Shown: positions 8,856 to 17,848, counted from the first letter of the stretch. The stretch: DNA of 55,228 nt from Candidatus Pullilachnospira intestinigallinarum (GCA_018711275.1 DVIN01000042.1:1-55228); one strand, 5' to 3'. Program-made: numbers and translations. Notes: generated by a model not told the origin, from the sequence alone.

Positions 8856-10427
8856 ATGGATTTGGAATTGGTAAAGAAAAATTTCAGTATGCTCTGCACG
8901 AAAAGCAGGGCGGTGAACCAGCTGACTTTTGACGAGGATCTGAACGTGCCGGACAACAGGCCGGATATCGGCCGGATGATACAGAAGAAGGGCGAAATCC
9001 AGGTGGAAGAGGTTCAGGTAAGCGAGGGGACGGCGCTGATTGTGGGAGTCCTGGCATTCCGTCTTTTGTATGTGGCGGATACGCCCGGGCGAAAGGTCTG
9101 CAGTCTGGAGGGAAAACTTCCCATCAGTGAGACGCTGCATCTGGAAGGACTGTCCGGCGGCGACAAGGTATGCCTGAAATGGGAAATCGAGGATCTGACG
9201 CTGCACCTCATCAATTCCAGAAAACTGAATGTGAAAGCGGTGGTGGAATTTCAGGCATCGGCCGATGAACTGATGCGGGTGGAGCTTCCGGTGGATGTAA
9301 AGGATGTGCCGGAGCTGTCGGTTAAAAAGAAAACGATGCAGCTGCTGACGCTGGGCGTACATAAAAAGGACACCATGCGGCAGAAAAAAGAGATTCTTCT
9401 GCCTTCCAGCAAGCCCAATATCCATCAGGTACTCTGGGATGACATGGAGATCCGGGGGATGGATCTGCGGGCGGAGGAAGGAAAAGTGACGGTGAAGGGA
9501 GAGCTTTTTGTATTTGTCCTCTATGCGGGAGACGATGCGGATAATCCTCTACAGTGGCTGGAACAGTCCATTCCTTTTGCCGGCGAGGTGGAGTGTGCCG
9601 GCTGCACCATGGATATGATTCCTCATATTGAGACCACCATGCTCCAGGCCGGTCTGGAGGTCAAGCCGGACGCTGACGGGGAGGAGCGGATTCTGCAGGC
9701 GGATGTGGTGCTGGAGATGGATATGAAGATTTATCAGGAAGAAACCTGCACCATTCTGATGGACGTCTATACACCGGAAAAAGAGTGTATTCCCCAGCGC
9801 CGGGGCCAGCTGCTGGAACAGCTGCTGGTGAAAAATTATTCCAAATGCCGGGTGGGGGACCGGATTCCAGTCCAGGATCCCCAGGGGAAAATTCTCCAGG
9901 TATGCCACAGCGACGGTAATGTAAAAATCGACGATATCCGCATGGTGGAAAACGGGATCCAGGTGGAAGGAATCATCCAGGTAAGGATTCTTTATAGCAT
10001 CGGGGACGATGACATGCCGTTCTATTCCATGGAAGCGGCCATTCCCTTTACCCATGTGGTGGAGGCCGCGGGAATTGGCACTGACTGTGTGTATTATCTG
10101 CAGGCGGATCTGGAACAGCTGTCCACCACCATGCTGGATGACAGTCAGATTGAGGTAAAGGCTGTCATGAATGTGAACGCACTGGTACTGCGGCGCTGGG
10201 AGGAAGAGATAATCGAGGAGATCCGGGAGGAAGCGCTGGATCTGGAAAAGATGGAGCGGATGCCGGGAATCGTCTGCTATGTGGTAAAACCGGGGGATAC
10301 TTTGTGGGATATCGCAAAAAAATTTTACACCACCGCGGACTCCATCCGGCAGCTGAATGAGCTGGGCGAAGGGGAACCGGACCGGGAGCAGCCGCTGTTG
10401 ATTGTGAAAAAGCCGTTGCTTTTCTGA
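8856..10427 (+). CDS. sipL: SipL-type spore coat morphogenesis protein (SPOCS/DUF3794 repeats plus LysM)
   Basis: The 523-residue protein starts MDLELVKKNFSMLCTKSRAVNQLTFDEDLNVPDNRPDI, the typical start of SipL, the Clostridia coat protein that binds the SpoIVA ATPase and ties the coat to the forespore. It contains repeated SPOCS (DUF3794) domains in the first 450 residues and a C-terminal LysM (about 471-518, YVVKPGDTLWDIAKKFY). That layout and length agree with the characterised Clostridioides difficile protein. AAAGGGGAAG is the ribosome site. No mother-cell (sigma-E) promoter could be assigned with confidence. It is the first of several sporulation genes in this region. Confidence 0.88.
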   Translation: MDLELVKKNFSMLCTKSRAVNQLTFDEDLNVPDNRPDIGRMIQKKGEIQVEEVQVSEGTALIVGVLAFRLLYVADTPGRKVCSLEGKLPISETLHLEGLSGGDKVCLKWEIEDLTLHLINSRKLNVKAVVEFQASADELMRVELPVDVKDVPELSVKKKTMQLLTLGVHKKDTMRQKKEILLPSSKPNIHQVLWDDMEIRGMDLRAEEGKVTVKGELFVFVLYAGDDADNPLQWLEQSIPFAGEVECAGCTMDMIPHIETTMLQAGLEVKPDADGEERILQADVVLEMDMKIYQEETCTILMDVYTPEKECIPQRRGQLLEQLLVKNYSKCRVGDRIPVQDPQGKILQVCHSDGNVKIDDIRMVENGIQVEGIIQVRILYSIGDDDMPFYSMEAAIPFTHVVEAAGIGTDCVYYLQADLEQLSTTMLDDSQIEVKAVMNVNALVLRRWEEEIIEEIREEALDLEKMERMPGIVCYVVKPGDTLWDIAKKFYTTADSIRQLNELGEGEPDREQPLLIVKKPLLF

Positions 10428-10443
10428 AAAAGAACGTTATAAT
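10416..10443 (+). promoter_or_regulatory. Promoter of ispE-gntR
   Basis: TTGCTT (10416-10421), a 16-bp spacer and TATAAT (10438-10443) lie 53 bp upstream of the ispE start. It begins inside the last codons of sipL. Confidence 0.6.
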
Positions 10444-10496
10444 AGTATTGTATACAAAGTACAAAATGCGTAACAGCTGAATACAGGAGATAAACG

Positions 10497-11375
10497 ATGA
10501 AACTGAAGGCTTTTGCAAAAATTAATCTGGGACTGGACGTGATTGGAAGACGTGAGGATGGTTATCATCAGGTTCGTATGATTATGCAGACGATCCGGAT
10601 GTTTGACCAGCTGGAAATAGAAAAAAGCAGGAAGCCGGGGATCCGCCTGTCGGTGAATCTGCCCTATGTGCCTGCGGATGCCGGCAATCTTGTCTATCGG
10701 GCAGCCAGTCTTATGATGGAGGAATTTTCTCTTCCCCAGGGTCTGGATATCCGCCTGAACAAATTTATTCCTGTGGCGGCGGGGATGGCGGGCGGAAGTT
10801 CAGATGCCGCCGCTGCCCTGGTGGGGATCAACCGTCTGTTTGGTCTGGGACTTTCCAGAGGGGAACTGATGGAGCGGGGATTAAAGCTGGGGGCGGATGT
10901 GCCTTACTGTATCATGAGGGGGACTGCCCTGGCAGAAGGAATCGGAGAGAAACTGACCAGACTTTCTCCGCTGCCTCCCTGCTACATTCTGATCGGAAAA
11001 CCGGGTGTCAGTGTTTCTACAAAATATGTCTACACCAATCTGAAGCTGGATGAGACCACGGTACATCCGGATATTGACGGTATGGTCGCTGCCCTGAAGG
11101 CCGGAGATCTGACCGGTGTGACCGAAAAAATGGGGAACGTGCTGGAGAGCGTTACGATTCCCCGGTATCCGGTTATCGAAAAAATCAAAGATCTGATGAA
11201 GGAGACCGGAGCTCTCAATGCGCTGATGAGCGGCAGCGGTCCCACGGTGTTTGGTATTTTTGACGACCGGGAAAAAGCCCGGCAGGCCCAGCAGAGACTG
11301 CGGGAGAGCCGTCTTGCCCGCCAGGTATTTCTTGCGGAAGCGTTTCATAACGGAGGGACAGAAGATGACCAGTGA
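10497..11375 (+). CDS. ispE: 4-diphosphocytidyl-2-C-methyl-D-erythritol kinase
   Basis: IspE phosphorylates CDP-methylerythritol in the non-mevalonate isoprenoid pathway. The 292-residue GHMP kinase starts MKLKAFAKINLGLDVIGRREDGYH, with the family's N-terminal AKINL motif. The ATP-binding glycine loop PVAAGMAGGSSDAAAAL lies at about 92-108, GADVPYCI carries the catalytic aspartate, and LMSGSGPTVFGIF lies near the C-terminus. ACAGGAGATAAACG provides the ribosome site. The gntR gene overlaps its end by 11 bp, so they are translationally linked. Confidence 0.95.
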   Translation: MKLKAFAKINLGLDVIGRREDGYHQVRMIMQTIRMFDQLEIEKSRKPGIRLSVNLPYVPADAGNLVYRAASLMMEEFSLPQGLDIRLNKFIPVAAGMAGGSSDAAAALVGINRLFGLGLSRGELMERGLKLGADVPYCIMRGTALAEGIGEKLTRLSPLPPCYILIGKPGVSVSTKYVYTNLKLDETTVHPDIDGMVAALKAGDLTGVTEKMGNVLESVTIPRYPVIEKIKDLMKETGALNALMSGSGPTVFGIFDDREKARQAQQRLRESRLARQVFLAEAFHNGGTEDDQ

Positions 11376-12072
11376 TTTTCATGTGAATATCAATGAGTAT
11401 CTGCCGCTTCGGGATGTGGTGTTCAACACCCTGCGGCAGGCGATACTCCGGGGAGAACTGAAACCGGGAGAACGGCTGATGGAAATCGCCCTTTCCCGCC
11501 GTCTTGGCGTCAGCAGGACGCCGGTGCGGGAGGCGATTCGGATGCTGGAGCTGGAAGGTCTGGTGAAGATGGTTCCCAGAAAGGGAGCCCAGGTGGCCCA
11601 GATCACAGAACAGGATCTCAACGATGTGCTGGAGGTCCGCCTGGGCCTGGAAGAGCTGGCGGTACAGTTCGCATGCCAGCGGATTACGCAGGAGGAACTG
11701 AAGGATCTGGAGGATTCCGTACAGCTGTTCGAACAGGCCATGAACCAGGATGATCTGACAGCGCTGGCAGAGGCAGACGTAAAGTTCCATGAGATTATTT
11801 ACAATGCCACTCATAACCGGCGCCTGGTACAGATTATCAACAATATCCGGGAACAGATGTATCGCTACCGGATCGAATATCTGAAGGATGTGGAAAGCAG
11901 AAAAACGTTGGTAAAAGAGCATTATGCCATCTGGGCATCCCTGAAAAACCGGGATGTACAGAATGCCCGGAAGCATATCGGCGTTCATATCCGCAACCAG
12001 CAGGATGCGATTCTGCGCAGCCTTTCCCTGGGAGAAGAGCAAAAACAGGGGGAAAATCCTGCCGGAGAATAA
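11365..12072 (+). CDS. GntR-family transcription regulator, FCD (FadR) subgroup
   Basis: The 235-residue cytosolic repressor type has an N-terminal winged helix (about 10-75, LRQAILRGELKPGERLMEIALSRRLGVSRTPVREAIRMLE is the GntR signature region) and an all-helical FCD ligand domain (about 85-220). The FCD metal ligands are present in DVKFHE, KEHYAIW and KHIGVHI. The start at 11365 follows GGAGGGACAGAAG and overlaps the ispE stop. FCD regulators usually sense small carboxylic acids, but the ligand is unknown here. A 35-nt perfect inverted repeat lies just after the gene and could be an autoregulatory operator or a hairpin. Confidence 0.9.
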   Translation: MTSDFHVNINEYLPLRDVVFNTLRQAILRGELKPGERLMEIALSRRLGVSRTPVREAIRMLELEGLVKMVPRKGAQVAQITEQDLNDVLEVRLGLEELAVQFACQRITQEELKDLEDSVQLFEQAMNQDDLTALAEADVKFHEIIYNATHNRRLVQIINNIREQMYRYRIEYLKDVESRKTLVKEHYAIWASLKNRDVQNARKHIGVHIRNQQDAILRSLSLGEEQKQGENPAGE

Positions 12073-12089
12073 AAGTGAAGAATTGGTAC

Positions 12090-12124
12090 ACAATAGAAGA
12101 TATGCAATGCATATCTTCTATTGT
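12090..12124. repeat. Perfect 35-nt inverted repeat downstream of gntR
   Basis: Seventeen-base arms centred at 12107 are perfectly complementary. The left arm is ACAATAGAAGATATGCA. It is followed by TTGTATATACGG without a clean T-run, so it is not a classical terminator. It could be a DNA operator for the adjacent FCD regulator or an RNA hairpin. Confidence 0.7.
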
Positions 12125-12139
12125 TGTATATACGGAAAG

Positions 12140-12166
12140 AGTACTGCCGCGGCGGTACTTTTTATT
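12140..12166 (+). terminator. Terminator before the germination operon
   Basis: AGTACTGCC pairs with GGCGGTACT (one G-T wobble) around a 2-nt loop and is followed by TTTTATT. It ends the ispE-gntR transcript. Nothing else is recognisable between it and 12297. Confidence 0.65.
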
Positions 12167-12297
12167 CGTGACGGTGGAAAGCTCGCAAAGTGTGCGTTCC
12201 ATTGCTTTGCAGGAAAATAAATAAGCTCCGCGTCTGGCAACCGCGTAACCGGCCGGAATCCCATGGCGTGGAGCGTCAAAGAGGTAAGGAGGAGGAA

Positions 12298-13839
12298 ATG
12301 ACGGAGGTTTATCGGAAGCTTGGCGAAAATGAACACTGGCTGAAGGAACAGTGCGCGGATTGCGCGGATATTCTGTTTCGTCCCATGCGGCTGGGAGAAC
12401 CGGCCATTTCCTGCCTGGCTGTCTATCTGGAGGTCACGGCGGGGAATATGATGCTGGAGGAATCCATGCTGGGGCGGCTGCTGTCCCGGCTGAAGGAGCT
12501 TGACGGGAGGGAGTTGATTTCTTTTCTGGACGAGAATGCCATGGGAATTTCCGATGCGGGTTTTCTTGAAACGCTGGAGGATGGGCTGCGGGCTTTGCTG
12601 GCGGGAAATGTGATTCTTCTCGTGGACGGATATGACAAAATCCTGAAAATCGGAAGCAAGGGGTATCCGGGGAAAACGCTGGGGGTGGCACAGTCGGAAA
12701 AGGTGCTTCGGGGATCTAACGAAGGTTTCACAGAGCCGGTGAAGGTGAATACCGCGCTGATCCGCAAACGGATCCGCAGTACGGATCTGAAGGTGAGGGA
12801 ACTGTTTCTGGGCGCAAGATCAGATACGCTGGTAAATATCCTTTATATGGAAGGCCTTGCCTATCCGGATCTGGTGGAACTGGCCTGCCAGCGTATCAGC
12901 CGCTATGAAGTAGACGGCATTCTGGACAGCGGAATTCTGGAACAGCTGGCGGAGGAAAACTGGCTGTCGCCTTTCCCGCAATTTCAGACCACAGAGCGTC
13001 CGGATCTGGCCGCCATGGAGCTTCTGAACGGCCGGATTGTGATTCTCTGTGACAATTCCCCGGTAGCGCTGCTGCTTCCCACCACATTAAACAGCTTTCT
13101 GGGAGTCAGCGAGGACCGGTACAACCGATTTGAAATCGCCTCCTTTCAGCGGATGCTGCGGTATCTGGCCATGTGCATGGCGCTGATGTTTTCCGGAATA
13201 TATCTGGCAGTCATCGGATTTCATACGCAGATTCTCCCCACCAACCTGCTGCTGTCCTTTGCGGAGGCCCGGCGGGGAGTGCCGTTTCCCAGTCTTCTGG
13301 AGGTTCTTCTGATGGAACTGGCCTTTGAACTGATCCGGGAAGCCAGCGTTCGGATGCCGGGGCCTTTAAGCGGTACCATTGGCATTGTGGGCGGTCTGAT
13401 TATCGGGGATGCGGCAGTGGGCGCCAATCTGGTGAGCCCCATGGCCGTGGTGGTGGTGGCTCTGAGCGCGCTGAGTTCTTTCGCCATACCAAATGAAGAA
13501 CTGTCTTCCGCGGTCCGTCTGCTGAAATACGGATTTATCTTCCTGGGGGGTCTGCTGGGAATGTTTGGAATCGCGGTGGGCGTCTATCTGTTTCTGGGAC
13601 ATCTGGCAGGGCTGGTCAGTTTCCGGATCCCCTACCTGATGCCTTTTGTGGGAAAAGGGGTGCAGGGATATCAGACAGAAAACGATTCGATCTGGCGGGG
13701 GCCGATAAAAACGCTGCGGCTGAGACCCATTTTCGCCAGAAGAGGAAACAGGGTACGGCTGAGAAAGGTTTCGGATTCTTCCGGGGAGACTGCGGGGGCG
13801 CAGAACGGGGAAAGGAGGAGGGACGGTGTTTTCAGATAA
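12298..13839 (+). CDS. GerA-family spore germination receptor A subunit
   Basis: The 513-residue protein belongs to the GerA/GerKA family of inner spore membrane germinant receptors. The large N-terminal soluble domain (about 1-270) includes EGFTEPVKVNTALIRKRIRSTDLKV, the family's conserved core. Four to five membrane helices follow (about 275-465, including the PFPSLLEVLLMELAFELIREASVRMPGP signature near 322-350). The C-terminus is a short basic cytosolic tail. AAGGAGGAGGAA precedes the ATG at 12298. The B subunit gene overlaps its end by 14 bp and the C subunit follows, giving the usual A-B-C operon. Confidence 0.93.
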   Translation: MTEVYRKLGENEHWLKEQCADCADILFRPMRLGEPAISCLAVYLEVTAGNMMLEESMLGRLLSRLKELDGRELISFLDENAMGISDAGFLETLEDGLRALLAGNVILLVDGYDKILKIGSKGYPGKTLGVAQSEKVLRGSNEGFTEPVKVNTALIRKRIRSTDLKVRELFLGARSDTLVNILYMEGLAYPDLVELACQRISRYEVDGILDSGILEQLAEENWLSPFPQFQTTERPDLAAMELLNGRIVILCDNSPVALLLPTTLNSFLGVSEDRYNRFEIASFQRMLRYLAMCMALMFSGIYLAVIGFHTQILPTNLLLSFAEARRGVPFPSLLEVLLMELAFELIREASVRMPGPLSGTIGIVGGLIIGDAAVGANLVSPMAVVVVALSALSSFAIPNEELSSAVRLLKYGFIFLGGLLGMFGIAVGVYLFLGHLAGLVSFRIPYLMPFVGKGVQGYQTENDSIWRGPIKTLRLRPIFARRGNRVRLRKVSDSSGETAGAQNGERRRDGVFR

Positions 13840-14890
13840 CGAAAGAATTTCCTGGCTTCAGATGGAGCGGCAGTTTTCCCTGACGTATCTGGGGGCGGCG
13901 GCGCTGTTTCTTCCGGGAAACCTCCGGGGAAGGGACGGAATATTTTCCGTGCTTTTGGGGACAGGGATTCTCTTTGTGTGGATATTTTTCCTTTTGCGGC
14001 AGGCGCATGTGTATAAGTGTCCGGAGAAATACTGGGGCAAGTGTCCGGCGCGGGCAGTAGCGCTTATTTATCAGGTGTATCTGATCCTTACAGGGGGATG
14101 GCTGCTTTCCGGAATTACCGGGCTGATGTCGGAATATCTGATACCGGGAGTGCCCCGGTGGGTGCTGGCTGCCGTGCTGGTTCTGGTGGTACTGGCCGGC
14201 AGCGGGAATATTCAGTCCAGGGGAAGATTCGCACAGGCCGCATGGCCGGTAACTGCGGGACTTCTGGGACTGCTTCTTTTGCTGGCGGCCTTTCAGGCAG
14301 ATCCGGCGCTTCTGATGGAGGAGACGCGCAGAAGTTCAGCCGATTGGGGAGAGCGGGCGGTTGATATTGTCCGCGGAGCGCTGTCCTATGCGGGAATTTT
14401 TGCGGGAGTCGCGCTGCTGCCCTTTGCTCTGGTTCAGACTACGGAAAGAGGAGGGCACAGAAAGTCTGTATTCCGGACTGTGGGACGTATGGGGCTGTGG
14501 ACAATCGTATTTCTTTTGCTGGAGCTTTCGGTTTTCGGACCGATGGGACAGGAAGGACAGGCCTTTCCCATGCTGGACCTGATGGCCGGCGCACGGCTGC
14601 CGGGAGGATTTTTAAGAAGAATGGATCTGATTTTTCTGACAGCTGCAGCGCTTTCGCTGATGTTTGCCCTGGGAAGTATTTTGTTCTACAGCAAATTCAT
14701 TTTTCAAAAGGTAAATCTTGCGGCCGGCAGGCTTCCTGCGGCGGTTCTGACCTTTGTGCTGGGAACGGCGGACTTCGGGGGATGGGAAATTCAGACCGAG
14801 TACGGACCGCTGGCAGTGTTTGTGTTTCTGCCGCTTCTGGCAGCGGTGGGCGTCTGTACGGGATTTTTAAGGAGGCGGAAGGTTGGATAA
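13826..14890 (+). CDS. GerB-family spore germination permease subunit
   Basis: This 354-residue membrane protein is built of about ten hydrophobic segments and starts with MFSDNERISWLQMERQFSLTYLGAAALFLPG. It is the endospore germination permease (GerAB/GerKB, APC-superfamily fold), the likely germinant-binding subunit. Its length is close to the family's usual 360-370 residues. It overlaps the A subunit by 14 bp and the C subunit by 8 bp, so the three are translationally coupled. AGGAGGGACGGTG ahead of the ATG provides the ribosome site. Confidence 0.9.
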   Translation: MFSDNERISWLQMERQFSLTYLGAAALFLPGNLRGRDGIFSVLLGTGILFVWIFFLLRQAHVYKCPEKYWGKCPARAVALIYQVYLILTGGWLLSGITGLMSEYLIPGVPRWVLAAVLVLVVLAGSGNIQSRGRFAQAAWPVTAGLLGLLLLLAAFQADPALLMEETRRSSADWGERAVDIVRGALSYAGIFAGVALLPFALVQTTERGGHRKSVFRTVGRMGLWTIVFLLLELSVFGPMGQEGQAFPMLDLMAGARLPGGFLRRMDLIFLTAAALSLMFALGSILFYSKFIFQKVNLAAGRLPAAVLTFVLGTADFGGWEIQTEYGPLAVFVFLPLLAAVGVCTGFLRRRKVG

Positions 14891-15536
14891 GAAAAAGAAA
14901 CGGAAGGTGCTGGGCATCCTGTATGCGGCACTGCTGTTCCTTTCCGGCTGTCGGATTGTGGAGCCGGAAAAGCGGGCATACCCGCTGGTGCTGGGAATTG
15001 ATGAGCAGGATGGGATTTATCAGGTATATTTCGGAATGGCTGCGCTTCCACAGATGACCGGACAGGAAAAGGAAGGCGAGGAGGACAGTCAGGGGGGAAG
15101 CGGCAAAGGCTATCTGATGTATACCGGAAAGACGCTGGAGGAAATCCTGGCCGCCTATGAAAAAAGTCAGGAGCTTTACCTGGATATGGGACATATTCAG
15201 GCCGTGATTTTCGGACAGAATCTGTACCGGCAGACCGGACAGCTGACACAGATCCTGGATTCCATGGAAAAAACCAGTACTCTGGGAAATGCCGCTTATG
15301 TATACCGCAGTGAGCAGCTTGAGGAAGTCATGGCTATGAATGGAGAAAACATTCAGTCGCTGGGTGAATTTCTTGCGGGAATTTATGAGAATCGTATGGA
15401 TGAAAGCCATCCGCTGATTCTGCGGAAGGTTTACAGCACCCTTCACAATGAAGGAGCGATTGAGGAATTTCCTCTGGTTTTTCCGGAGGGAGACGGCCTG
15501 TCCGTGGTTCTGGAATCCAGCGGGGATCCCGTATAA
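14883..15536 (+). CDS. Half-length GerC-type germination lipoprotein (N-terminal domain only)
   Basis: The protein starts at a TTG codon (14883) behind AGGAGGCGGAAGG and overlaps the B subunit. It has a lipoprotein signal, MDKKKKRKVLGILYAALLFLSGCR, with the lipidated cysteine at C23. The following RIVEPEKRAYPLVLGIDEQDG matches the start of Ger(x)C lipoproteins. It ends after 217 residues, whereas typical GerC proteins have about 370-400 with a separate C-terminal domain. No remnant of that domain follows in any frame, because spoIIR starts 46 bp later. It is therefore either a naturally short C subunit or an old deletion. The N-terminal domain appears intact. Confidence 0.8.
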   Translation: MDKKKKRKVLGILYAALLFLSGCRIVEPEKRAYPLVLGIDEQDGIYQVYFGMAALPQMTGQEKEGEEDSQGGSGKGYLMYTGKTLEEILAAYEKSQELYLDMGHIQAVIFGQNLYRQTGQLTQILDSMEKTSTLGNAAYVYRSEQLEEVMAMNGENIQSLGEFLAGIYENRMDESHPLILRKVYSTLHNEGAIEEFPLVFPEGDGLSVVLESSGDPV

Positions 15537-15581
15537 AGCATGAAAAATCAGGCAATCCTTCACAGGAAGGAGGAATTTGCC

Positions 15582-16193
15582 ATGAGAAGAAAAGTCCGGC
15601 AGATCCGCTGGGCGTTGCCGCTTCTGGCGGGGATTTTCGGAGCATTTCTGGCGGGGGCAGGACCATCCGCTGAGGAACAGGCGCTGCAGCGGGAGATTTC
15701 CGGTCAGGTGCTCCGGCTACATGTGGTGGCTAACAGCGACAGCAGACAGGATCAGGAACAGAAACTGAAAGTGAGGGACGGCATATTAAAAATGCTGAAT
15801 CCGGTACTCTCCAACGCCGGATCAGCCGCGGAATCCCGGCGGCGGGTGGAGGAACATCTCGGCCAGGTGGAGGAAGCTGCCCGTCAGGTGCTGAGGGAGG
15901 AGGATTCCAGCCTGCCGGTGGAGGCCCGGCTGTCCCGGGAATGGTTCCCGGAACGAACCTACGGCGAGTATACCCTTCCGGAAGGAGAGTATCAGGCACT
16001 GCGGGTAGAAATCGGGCAGGGAGAAGGACATAACTGGTGGTGTATTCTCTATCCGGGACTCTGTTTTACCGGCGCCGTGCGTCCGGTGGAAGAGGATGGC
16101 AGGGCGTTTCAGGGAGTCCTGACGGAAGAAGCCTGTGATTTCATCCTGCACCCGGCAGAGACGAAAATCCGTTTTCGTTGGCTGCCCTTTTAG
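15582..16193 (+). CDS. spoIIR: Stage II sporulation protein R
   Basis: SpoIIR is secreted from the forespore and triggers SpoIIGA processing of pro-sigma-E in the mother cell. The 203-residue protein has an N-terminal export segment (MRRKVRQIRWALPLLAGIFGAFLAGAG) and the family signature QVLRLHVVANSDSRQDQEQKLKVRDGIL (about 36-63). The later region includes NWWCILYPGLCF, a conserved Cys-containing motif. I chose the ATG at 15582, behind AAGGAGGAATTT, over one 42 bp upstream that has no ribosome site. It ends in TAG. It follows the ger operon closely, though in Bacillus its control is sigma-F. Confidence 0.92.
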   Translation: MRRKVRQIRWALPLLAGIFGAFLAGAGPSAEEQALQREISGQVLRLHVVANSDSRQDQEQKLKVRDGILKMLNPVLSNAGSAAESRRRVEEHLGQVEEAARQVLREEDSSLPVEARLSREWFPERTYGEYTLPEGEYQALRVEIGQGEGHNWWCILYPGLCFTGAVRPVEEDGRAFQGVLTEEACDFILHPAETKIRFRWLPF

Positions 16194-16504
16194 ATTACGC
16201 TGTGAATACAGCGGAATCCCGAGGTATACGATTACCAGGCTTTGGGAACCGCAGCCTGCGCACGCGCTTGGGTGACCGTGAAGCCGGAAAGCGGAACGGC
16301 TGCATTTCGCCGTATCCGTATGGAAGGTGGGGGTTGAATTCTCCTGCCGGACACGGTATTATTATAAAGATTGCAGTATGCCTGTGCAGGCGTGCGAAAA
16401 AGATGCGCGGCGGTGAAGCCGGGAGACGGAACCGCCCCAGTGATATCGGGCCAGGGTGTGCCCGGCATCGTATGAGATTGCTGAAAGGCTGGAGAGAAGA
16501 TAAG
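16194..16504. other. Gene-free stretch with two imperfect repeats
   Basis: No credible coding region is seen between spoIIR and murI. Two related segments (about 16278-16300 and 16413-16437), sharing GTGAAGCCGG and CGGAAC, can each fold into a short hairpin. A promoter for murI lies between them (listed separately). Confidence 0.5.
16334..16362 (+). promoter_or_regulatory. Promoter of murI
   Basis: TTGAAT (16334-16339), a 17-bp spacer and TATTAT (16357-16362) lie about 140 bp upstream of the murI start. Confidence 0.55.
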
Positions 16505-17329
16505 ATGACGAAGATAGATCCCAACGCGCCCATTGGCGTTTTTGATTCCGGCGTGGGCGGGCTTACGGTAGCCCGGGAGATCATGCGGAATCTTCCTATG
16601 GAAAAAATTATTTATTTTGGAGATACCGCCCGGGTCCCCTACGGAAGCAAATCCCGGGATACGGTGATCCGTTATTCCCGGCAGATTGTCCGTTTTCTGC
16701 GGGAGCAGCAGGTGAAAGCCATTGTGGTGGCGTGCAATACCGCCAGCGCGCTGGCCCTGAGTACGCTCGAGGAGGAAAGTGAGATTCCCATTATCGGCGT
16801 GGTGAAGCCGGGCGCCCGGGTGGCGATTCAGGCTACCCGGAAAAAAAGAGTGGGAGTGATTGCCACGGAGGCTACCATCAACAGCCATCTTTATCGGGAA
16901 CTGATTCACCAGATGGATCCGGAAATCACAGTGGTGGGACGGCCCTGTCCGCTGTTTGTGCCGCTGGTGGAAGAGGGATGGCTGCATGATTCTGTGACGG
17001 AAACTGTGGCCCGGAGATATCTGAAAGATCTCAAGGAGCAGGATATCGATACACTGATTTTGGGCTGTACCCATTATCCTCTGCTGCGTGGACTGATCGG
17101 GGAGATCATGGGGGAGCAGGTGACGCTGGTGAATCCCGCCTATGAGACTTCCCTGGCGCTGAAACGGCTGCTGGAAGCGGGAAACCTGATGAATCCGGGA
17201 ACTGCCAGAAGCGAATTCCCTTACCGCTTTTTTGTGTCTGACGCGGCGGATAAGTTTAAACGGTTTGCCAATTCCATTCTGCCGTTTGATGTGAATATGA
17301 CGGAACAGATTAATATAGAGGAGTACTGA
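16505..17329 (+). CDS. murI: Glutamate racemase
   Basis: MurI makes D-glutamate for the peptidoglycan stem peptide in the cytosol. The start at 16505 follows GGAGAGAAG and gives 274 residues, the normal size. The family signatures are complete: GVFDSGVGGLTV (D14, S15), the first catalytic cysteine in ACNTAS (C77), and the second in LGCTHYPLL (C188, H190). A DUF1934 gene follows 5 bp after the stop, so the two are cotranscribed. With ddl and murF upstream, this gives three D-amino-acid cell-wall genes within 16 kb. Confidence 0.96.
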   Translation: MTKIDPNAPIGVFDSGVGGLTVAREIMRNLPMEKIIYFGDTARVPYGSKSRDTVIRYSRQIVRFLREQQVKAIVVACNTASALALSTLEEESEIPIIGVVKPGARVAIQATRKKRVGVIATEATINSHLYRELIHQMDPEITVVGRPCPLFVPLVEEGWLHDSVTETVARRYLKDLKEQDIDTLILGCTHYPLLRGLIGEIMGEQVTLVNPAYETSLALKRLLEAGNLMNPGTARSEFPYRFFVSDAADKFKRFANSILPFDVNMTEQINIEEY

Positions 17330-17334
17330 AGAAT

Positions 17335-17790
17335 ATGACAAAGGAAGTGCTGATACATATCCGGGGACTTCACACGCCGGACGGCGGGTCAGAAGAGGAA
17401 CCTCTGGAGCTGATTACCACAGGAGAATACTATTTCAGAAATAATACCCATTATCTGCTGTATGACGAGATGATGGAGGGATTTACAGAACCTTCCCACA
17501 ATATGATCAAGATCCGGCCGGGACTGATGGAGGTGAGAAAGAAAGGCGTGGTTAATGTCCAGATGATTTTTGAGAAGGATAAAAAAAATCTGGCCATCTA
17601 TAAGACGCCTTTCGGACGGCTGGAAATGGAGATTGCGGCCACCCGGATTATTATGGGAGAATCTTCTTCTTCTTTTGAAATTCATGCGGAATACGCGCTG
17701 GGAATGAACGGAAGTCCGGTAACGGATTGTGTGATGGATATCCGGGCGATCCCCAGGGAAGATAAAAATTTCAGAATTGTCAGAGACTGA
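17335..17790 (+). CDS. DUF1934 family protein
   Basis: This 151-residue soluble protein contains the DUF1934 (YwiB-like) pattern, with alternating beta strands such as NMIKIRPGLMEVRKKGVVNVQMIFEKDKK and the acidic-to-hydrophobic C-terminal strand SSFEIHAEYALGMNG. Family structures are small calycin-like beta barrels of unknown function. It follows murI by 5 bp and is probably cotranslated. A strong bidirectional terminator ends the unit. Confidence 0.85.
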   Translation: MTKEVLIHIRGLHTPDGGSEEEPLELITTGEYYFRNNTHYLLYDEMMEGFTEPSHNMIKIRPGLMEVRKKGVVNVQMIFEKDKKNLAIYKTPFGRLEMEIAATRIIMGESSSSFEIHAEYALGMNGSPVTDCVMDIRAIPREDKNFRIVRD

Positions 17791-17807
17791 AAAAGGATAA
17801 GAATACA

Positions 17808-17848
17808 AAAGAACGCTGTCAGGCAGATACCCGCAGCGTTCTTTTCTC
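17808..17848. terminator. Bidirectional terminator between the DUF1934 gene and the minus-strand membrane protein gene
   Basis: A 10-bp perfect stem (AAGAACGCTG/CAGCGTTCTT, 17809-17818 and 17834-17843) is flanked by AAAA and TTTT and lies between two converging genes. Confidence 0.85.

Noticed and set aside
16194..16504. N-terminal extension of murI or a small gene in the gap
   Set aside because: The open frame is Arg/Gly-rich without a family match, and murI has a clear ribosome site and typical start at 16505.
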